From the NCBI RefSeq assembly GCF_007655005.1, contig NZ_SZVW01000014.1, positions 62,001 to 126,000 on the forward strand: 64,000 nucleotides of DNA, in the 5' to 3' direction. A program made the position numbers and the translations under genes. Of the stretch, positions 60,409-64,000 are shown one piece after another. Within the stretch, counting starts at the first letter, position 1, and each line of letters starts with the position of its first letter. The notes below the pieces were generated by a model. The model saw nothing but the letters and a program-made list of their open reading frames with translations. It searched no databases and was not told the DNA's origin. The stretch is from Streptomyces tibetensis. GTDB lineage: Bacteria; Actinomycetota; Actinomycetes; Streptomycetales; Streptomycetaceae.

Positions 60409-61536
60409 ATGGCGTTCGGCTGGATCGACGAGCAGGCGGAGCTGCGCGCCCGCGCCGGACTCGTACGGACTCTGCGCCCCCGTCCGGCCGATTCGCCGCT
60501 GCTCGACCTGGCAAGCAACGACTACCTCGGGCTGGCCCGCCACCCCGAGGTCACCGAGGGCGCCGCCCGGGCCGCGCGGGACTGGGGCGGCGGCTCGACC
60601 GGCTCCCGGCTCGTCACCGGAACGACCGAACTGCACGCCGAACTCGAGCGGGAACTGGCCGATTTCTGCGGTTTCGAGGCGGCCCTCGTCTTCTCCTCCG
60701 GCTACGCCGCCAACCTCGCCGCGGTCACCGCGCTGGGCCCCCACGGCTCCCTGATCGTCTCCGACGCGGGCAACCACGCCTCGCTCATCGACGGCTGCCG
60801 GCTCGCCCGCGGCACCACCCAGGTGGTGGCGCACGCCGAGCCGGACGCCGTGCGCAAGGCGCTGGCGACCCACGAGGGCACGGCGATCGCCGTGTCCGAC
60901 ACGGTCTTCTCGGTCGACGGCGACGCGGCCCCCCTCGCCGCGCTCGCCGGGGCCTGCCGGGAGCAGGGTGCCGGGCTGGTCGTCGACGACGCCCACGGAC
61001 TGGGCGTTCTCGGTGACGGCGGCCGCGGCGCTCCGCACGGGGCGGGCCTCGCGGGCGCCGGCGACGTCGTCGCGACGGTCACCCTCTCCAAGTCGCTCGG
61101 CAGCCAGGGCGGAGCCGTCCTCGGCCCCGCGCGGGTCGTCGACCACCTGGTCAACGCGGCCCGGACGTTCATCTTCGACACCGGACTCGCCCCCGCGGCG
61201 GCGGGGGCGGCCCTGGCGGCCCTGCGGCTGCTGCGCCGCGAGCCGCAGCGGGCGGCACGGGCCCGCGCGGTGGCGGGCGAACTGCACGCACGCCTGACCG
61301 CCGCGGGTCTGGAAGCGGTCCGTCCGGACGCCGCGGTGGTCTCGGTGCGGGCGGCCTCTCCCGAGGACGCCGTGCGCTGGGCGGCACAGTGCCGCGCGGC
61401 GGGCCTGGCCGTGGGGTGCTTCCGGCCCCCTTCCGTGCCGGACGGGATCTCACGGCTCAGGCTGACCGCACGCGCGGACCTGACCGGTCAGCAGATCGAA
61501 CGCGCTGTACGGCTGATCGGCGAGACGCGGCCATGA
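60409..61536 (+). CDS. bioF: 8-amino-7-oxononanoate synthase
   Basis: This 375-residue alpha-oxoamine synthase condenses a pimeloyl thioester with alanine, the step before BioA. It starts [33 protein letters not shown] near residues 33-47 and [25 protein letters not shown] (in parts [12 protein letters not shown] and LHAELEREL) are the conserved parts. [12 protein letters not shown] holds the PLP Asp/His, and the PLP Lys is in [12 protein letters not shown]. It is divergent from bioBAD, so all four genes can be controlled from one region. Confidence 0.95.
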   Translation: MAFGWIDEQAELRARAGLVRTLRPRPADSPLLDLASNDYLGLARHPEVTEGAARAARDWGGGSTGSRLVTGTTELHAELERELADFCGFEAALVFSSGYAANLAAVTALGPHGSLIVSDAGNHASLIDGCRLARGTTQVVAHAEPDAVRKALATHEGTAIAVSDTVFSVDGDAAPLAALAGACREQGAGLVVDDAHGLGVLGDGGRGAPHGAGLAGAGDVVATVTLSKSLGSQGGAVLGPARVVDHLVNAARTFIFDTGLAPAAAGAALAALRLLRREPQRAARARAVAGELHARLTAAGLEAVRPDAAVVSVRAASPEDAVRWAAQCRAAGLAVGCFRPPSVPDGISRLRLTARADLTGQQIERAVRLIGETRP

Positions 61537-61599
61537 GTCGGCGTGACACGGCCGTGCGTCGCACGATGACGGTCTGATCGAACGCGCCCGCAAGCGCGC

Positions 61600-61830
61600 C
61601 TACATACGGTCCACCCCGGCCGCGAAGGCCTGCCAGCTCCCCGCGGAGAAGAGCAGCGCGGGTCCGGCCGGGTCCTTGGAGTCGCGCACGGCGAGCAGCC
61701 CGGCCCAGGGCGGGGCATCCGGGCACCCGGTCTCGACGCAGTTGTTCGCGCCGGTGCTGTAGCTGCTGCGCAACCACCGCACACCGTGCAGTTCGATGCT
61801 TGAGGGGACGTGACGAGGCAGTGCACGCAT
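61600..61830 (-). CDS. DUF397-domain protein
   Basis: This 76-residue protein belongs to the small DUF397 family that accompanies XRE/DUF5753 regulators in Streptomyces. It has VRWLRSSYSTGANNCVETG and LLAVRDSKDPAGPALLFS with the usual WAAF-like ending SWQAFAAGV. Such proteins have been linked to developmental control as partners of WhiJ-like regulators. The ATG at 61830 has AGGAGG upstream, which overlaps the XRE stop region. It is translated with the upstream XRE gene. Confidence 0.9.
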   Translation of the reverse strand: MRALPRHVPSSIELHGVRWLRSSYSTGANNCVETGCPDAPPWAGLLAVRDSKDPAGPALLFSAGSWQAFAAGVDRM

Positions 61831-61839
61831 GGTGCCTCC

Positions 61840-62700
61840 TTACGCGCCGGCGGCTGTCCCGGCGATGAAATCCAACGAGTCCTCGGGCGAAAGGGCGTGG
61901 ATCTGAAGGGCGTTGAAGGCCTCCGTGTAGGCCTGGAGGTCTTCTTTCCGTTCGAGGTAGAGGCTACTCGTCAAGTGGTCGAGAACAACCACATCCAGAT
62001 CAGAAGTGCTCGAAAATGAGAAGATAACGAAAGGTCCGGTGACGCCGATGTGTGCTCCGGCGGCGAACGGCAGTACCTGCAGGCGCACTTGGGGCAGCCG
62101 GGCCGCCTCGACGAGTCGTTCCAGCTGGCGGGCCATGACCCCGGGTCCGCCCACTTCCCGCCGCAGTACCGCCTCGTCCAGCACGGCGCTCAGTTCCAGC
62201 GGGGGATCGGCGCGCAGCACGTCCTGCCGGGCCAGCCGCACCTCGACCAGTGTGTCGAGCCGGTCCTCCGGGAGCCCCTCCACCGCGGCCCGGGTCACCG
62301 CACGCGCGTACTCGGGCGTCTGGAGCAGGCCCGGGACGACGGTGGTCTCCAGCGTGCGCATCGCGCCGGCCTGGGACTCCAGGCTGATGAAGTCCCGGTA
62401 GGTCGGCGGCAGCACCCCGCGGTAGGCGTGCCACCAGTGGTGGCGGCCGTCGCTGTCCTCGGCGCCCGCCAACATCATGAGCAGTTCGCGGAGTTGGGCG
62501 TCCGTGACACCGTAGGCATTCAGAAGTAACCGCACATCGGCCGGTTTCACCCCGCTCGTGCCCGTCTCGATCCGGCTGACCTTGGACTGGTGCCAGCCCA
62601 CCAGCCGGGCCGCCTCACCGCTTGTGAGCCCCGCCGAGGAGCGCAGCGCACGCAGTTCGGCGCCCAGTTTCCGGCGGCGCACCGCGGGACCGTGCTGCAT
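61840..62700 (-). CDS. XRE-family regulator with DUF5753 domain (WhiJ-like)
   Basis: This 286-residue regulator has an N-terminal HTH near residues 15-70 (LRSSAGLTSGEAARLVGWHQ, SKVSRIETGTSGVKP) and a long DUF5753 domain with FISLESQAGAMRTLETTVVPGLLQTPEYARAV (visible as FISLESQAGAMRTLE and VPGLLQTPEYARAV) and the ending QVLPFAAGAHIGVTGPFVIF. This type, with DUF397 and an anti-sigma-like ATPase nearby, is known in Streptomyces development. It faces the HATPase gene across a strong AT-rich inverted repeat at 62772-62787. Confidence 0.9.
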   Translation of the reverse strand: MQHGPAVRRRKLGAELRALRSSAGLTSGEAARLVGWHQSKVSRIETGTSGVKPADVRLLLNAYGVTDAQLRELLMMLAGAEDSDGRHHWWHAYRGVLPPTYRDFISLESQAGAMRTLETTVVPGLLQTPEYARAVTRAAVEGLPEDRLDTLVEVRLARQDVLRADPPLELSAVLDEAVLRREVGGPGVMARQLERLVEAARLPQVRLQVLPFAAGAHIGVTGPFVIFSFSSTSDLDVVVLDHLTSSLYLERKEDLQAYTEAFNALQIHALSPEDSLDFIAGTAAGA

Positions 62701-62771
62701 GCGCTCCTCCTTACTCCTTCGGAGCCACCCAAATACGGTTTCGCGGCGCAGAGTTCACCGCTTTGAGCGAC

Positions 62772-62787
62772 AGATATATGCATATCT
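62772..62787. promoter_or_regulatory. inverted repeat AGATAT-ATGC-ATATCT in the XRE/HATPase divergent region
   Basis: This is a perfect 6-bp inverted repeat that is strikingly AT-rich in this GC-rich genome. It lies 72 bp from the XRE start and 127 bp from the HATPase start. It is the best candidate operator of the XRE/DUF5753 protein. No other gene is in the 213-bp gap. Confidence 0.6.
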
Positions 62788-62913
62788 TGGTGGATCGCCG
62801 ACCTTCACGGGTGTTCTGGTGGCAGTCTGACGACGAAGCACCAGTCCGGGACCGTACTCGAACCATCCGCTCCGTGTCGGGCTACGGTCCCGTGGGAAAG
62901 GGACGACGTCGCC

Positions 62914-63372
62914 ATGGCAGACCATCTGGAAGCATCCGTCACTCTGCCGAGCGATCCCGCCTCGGTCTCCGCAGCGCGTGCCTATGTGGTGAGCACGCTG
63001 GCGGAGTGGGGCCTGCCGGCGGACACGGACGTGTCCGACACCGTCCGGCTCATCATCTCGGAACTCGCCACCAACGCCGTCCAGCACACCTTCGGCCAGT
63101 CGCCCACCTTCACCGTGGACGTCGTGCTGGACCGCGACGAACAGCTGCGCATCGGTGTCACGGACAGTCACCCGCGTTTCCCCAGACGCCTGCCCGCAGC
63201 CGTCCAGCAGGACAACGGCCGCGGCCTGGTCATCATCCGCTGGCTGACCGCCGAGTGCGGCGGCAGACTGCGCATCCGCCCGACCCGCGAGGGCGGCAAG
63301 ACCGTCTCGATCGAACTCCCGTGGGCCGTTCCGGTCCGGCCGGTGACGACGGCGGGCCAGCAGGAGCCGTAG
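62914..63372 (+). CDS. RsbW-like ATP-binding protein (anti-sigma-type HATPase)
   Basis: This 152-residue GHKL ATPase of the HATPase_c_2 type has the N-box VRLIISELATNAVQHTFG near residues 46-63 and the G1/G2 boxes LRIGVTDSHPR and DNGRGLVIIRWLTAE. Such proteins in Streptomyces can act as anti-sigma kinases or regulatory ATPases and commonly sit beside DUF397 and XRE genes. The ATG at 62914 is preceded by GGGAAAGGGACG. Its partner sigma or anti-anti-sigma is not in this window. Confidence 0.88.
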   Translation: MADHLEASVTLPSDPASVSAARAYVVSTLAEWGLPADTDVSDTVRLIISELATNAVQHTFGQSPTFTVDVVLDRDEQLRIGVTDSHPRFPRRLPAAVQQDNGRGLVIIRWLTAECGGRLRIRPTREGGKTVSIELPWAVPVRPVTTAGQQEP

Positions 63373-63534
63373 CCGGTCGCAGCAGGACCCTGAAAGACCT
63401 GAGAACCTGACAGACCTGAAGGCCCCCCATCGGGTGCCCTCGACGCACGCCGGCCCGCGCGACCCGCATCCGGGCCGTCCCACGGCTCTACGCAGCCCAC
63501 TGAGCGCCTCGCGGCCCTCCGGAGCCCGTGACCG

Positions 63535-64000
63535 TCACCGGTGCCGAGCCGACGCCTCCCGGTGTGCTGCCGCCCCTCGAAGCCCTGACGGCTGCCGGAC
63601 AGTGCGCCGCAGCGGTGCGGGGATCCTGATCTCGGCCCCCTCCGGATCCTCCTCGGTGGCCCCCTCGGCGCCGTCCCGTTCCCCGTGCAGCCCCGCCCGT
63701 CGCACCAGCCGCGGAAGCACCCCCCACAGTCCGACGCAGACCAGGAAGGTCGCGGCGCCCGCGGCGATGCCACCGGGACGGCCCGTGGTCACGTCGACCA
63801 CCAGCAGCACCGAGCCGCTGAACGCGAACACCAGCACGCTCAGACCTGTCGTGGCCAGGCGCGAGGAGACCTGCACTATGCGGGGCTTGGCGCCCTGCTG
63901 GAAGAGGGAGCGGTGCAGCGCGGCCGGCGCGGTGAAGAGCGCGGCGGCCAGGACCGCCAGCAGCAGCGTGATCACGTAGGTGACGCGCTGGACCGTGTCG
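63535..64000 (-). CDS. DUF6328-family membrane protein, cut by the window edge
   Basis: The reading frame runs off the right end, so the N-terminus is missing; the first visible codons give DTVQRVTY. The visible part has three hydrophobic helices (VITLLLAVLAAALFTAPAAL, TTGLSVLVFAFSGSVLLVVD, IAAGAATFLVCVGLWGVLP) and the segment HRSLFQQGAKPRIVQVSSRL, which I associate with the DUF6328 family. The tail is polar. The function is unknown. The ATG-like GTG at 63975 is internal, not the true start. Confidence 0.75.
   Translation of the reverse strand, partial: DTVQRVTYVITLLLAVLAAALFTAPAALHRSLFQQGAKPRIVQVSSRLATTGLSVLVFAFSGSVLLVVDVTTGRPGGIAAGAATFLVCVGLWGVLPRLVRRAGLHGERDGAEGATEEDPEGAEIRIPAPLRRTVRQPSGLRGAAAHREASARHR

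Noticed and set aside
61533-61577. 14-codon ORF overlapping the bioF stop
   Set aside because: It is too short, has no family, and the ATGA overlap alone is weak evidence.
1-64000. insertion sequences, prophage genes, tRNA or rRNA genes
   Set aside because: No transposase, integrase or phage structural gene, and no tRNA- or rRNA-like sequence, was seen on reading through.

Overview
The window is chromosomal DNA of a Streptomyces-type actinomycete. The evidence is very high GC with strong third-position GC in nearly every gene, frequent GTG and TTG starts, AGGAGG-type ribosome binding sites, and lineage-typical genes: DUF397 and DUF5753 regulators, an Imm21 protein, a Fic-like toxin pair, an ECF41-like sigma factor, phosphoketolase, and dispersed GC-rich intergenic elements known from Streptomyces genomes. 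I see no rRNA, tRNA, insertion sequence, prophage or CRISPR array.

Layout. 0.2-4 kb: a thioesterase, a galU paralogue broken by an in-frame amber codon, a possible small TTA-containing ORF coupled to it, and a membrane protein that fuses a sigma-like region, a zinc-finger motif and a ricin lectin. 4-14.8 kb: phosphoketolase, DedA, two hexapeptide-repeat proteins, an EamA/XRE-cupin pair, a CDF/ArsR metal pair, and PobA with an APC permease. 14.9-18.5 kb: a CoA-binding protein and a cobalamin-riboswitch-controlled BtuFCD-type transporter. 18.5-27.4 kb: a 19-bp repeat array, a CysRS-like protein with SixA, an ABM protein, a YigZ protein, SbcD-SbcC, an AsnC regulator facing a rhodanese, and Imm21. 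27.4-38.1 kb: a DUF885 peptidase, an AsnC regulator facing a Cys/Met-type PLP enzyme, an ACT-GNAT fusion, PhoD with a PHO-box-like site, a MocR regulator, a hydrolase, and an F420-reductase-like protein facing an ECF41-like sigma factor. 38.2-44.5 kb: GntR and ROK regulators, then a two-component system facing an ABC exporter. 44.5-50 kb: mug and purB, an SGNH hydrolase, and two CNNM/HlyC transporters. 50-57 kb: GNAT, a MacB/FtsX-type ABC pair, an RHH/Fic-like pair, a methyltransferase, a broken EEP gene, and a class A beta-lactamase. 57-61.6 kb: biotin genes bioB-bioA-bioD facing bioF. 61.6-64 kb: DUF397 and XRE genes facing an HATPase, and a DUF6328 membrane protein cut by the window edge.

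How the parts fit together. Many loci are a regulator transcribed away from its probable target, with an inverted repeat between them: XRE-cupin/EamA, ArsR/CDF, AsnC/rhodanese, and XRE/HATPase. The four biotin genes give the last steps from pimeloyl thioester to biotin. The B12 transporter is controlled by an RNA switch, and PhoD probably by phosphate through PhoP.

Most notable for follow-up: the galU nonsense codon and its coupled small ORF; the sigma-like/zinc-finger/lectin membrane fusion; and three loci (pobA, the ROK gene, a CNNM gene) where the 3' end of a gene, including its stop codon, has been tandemly duplicated downstream. No single large unknown system is evident. The novelty lies in these small features.
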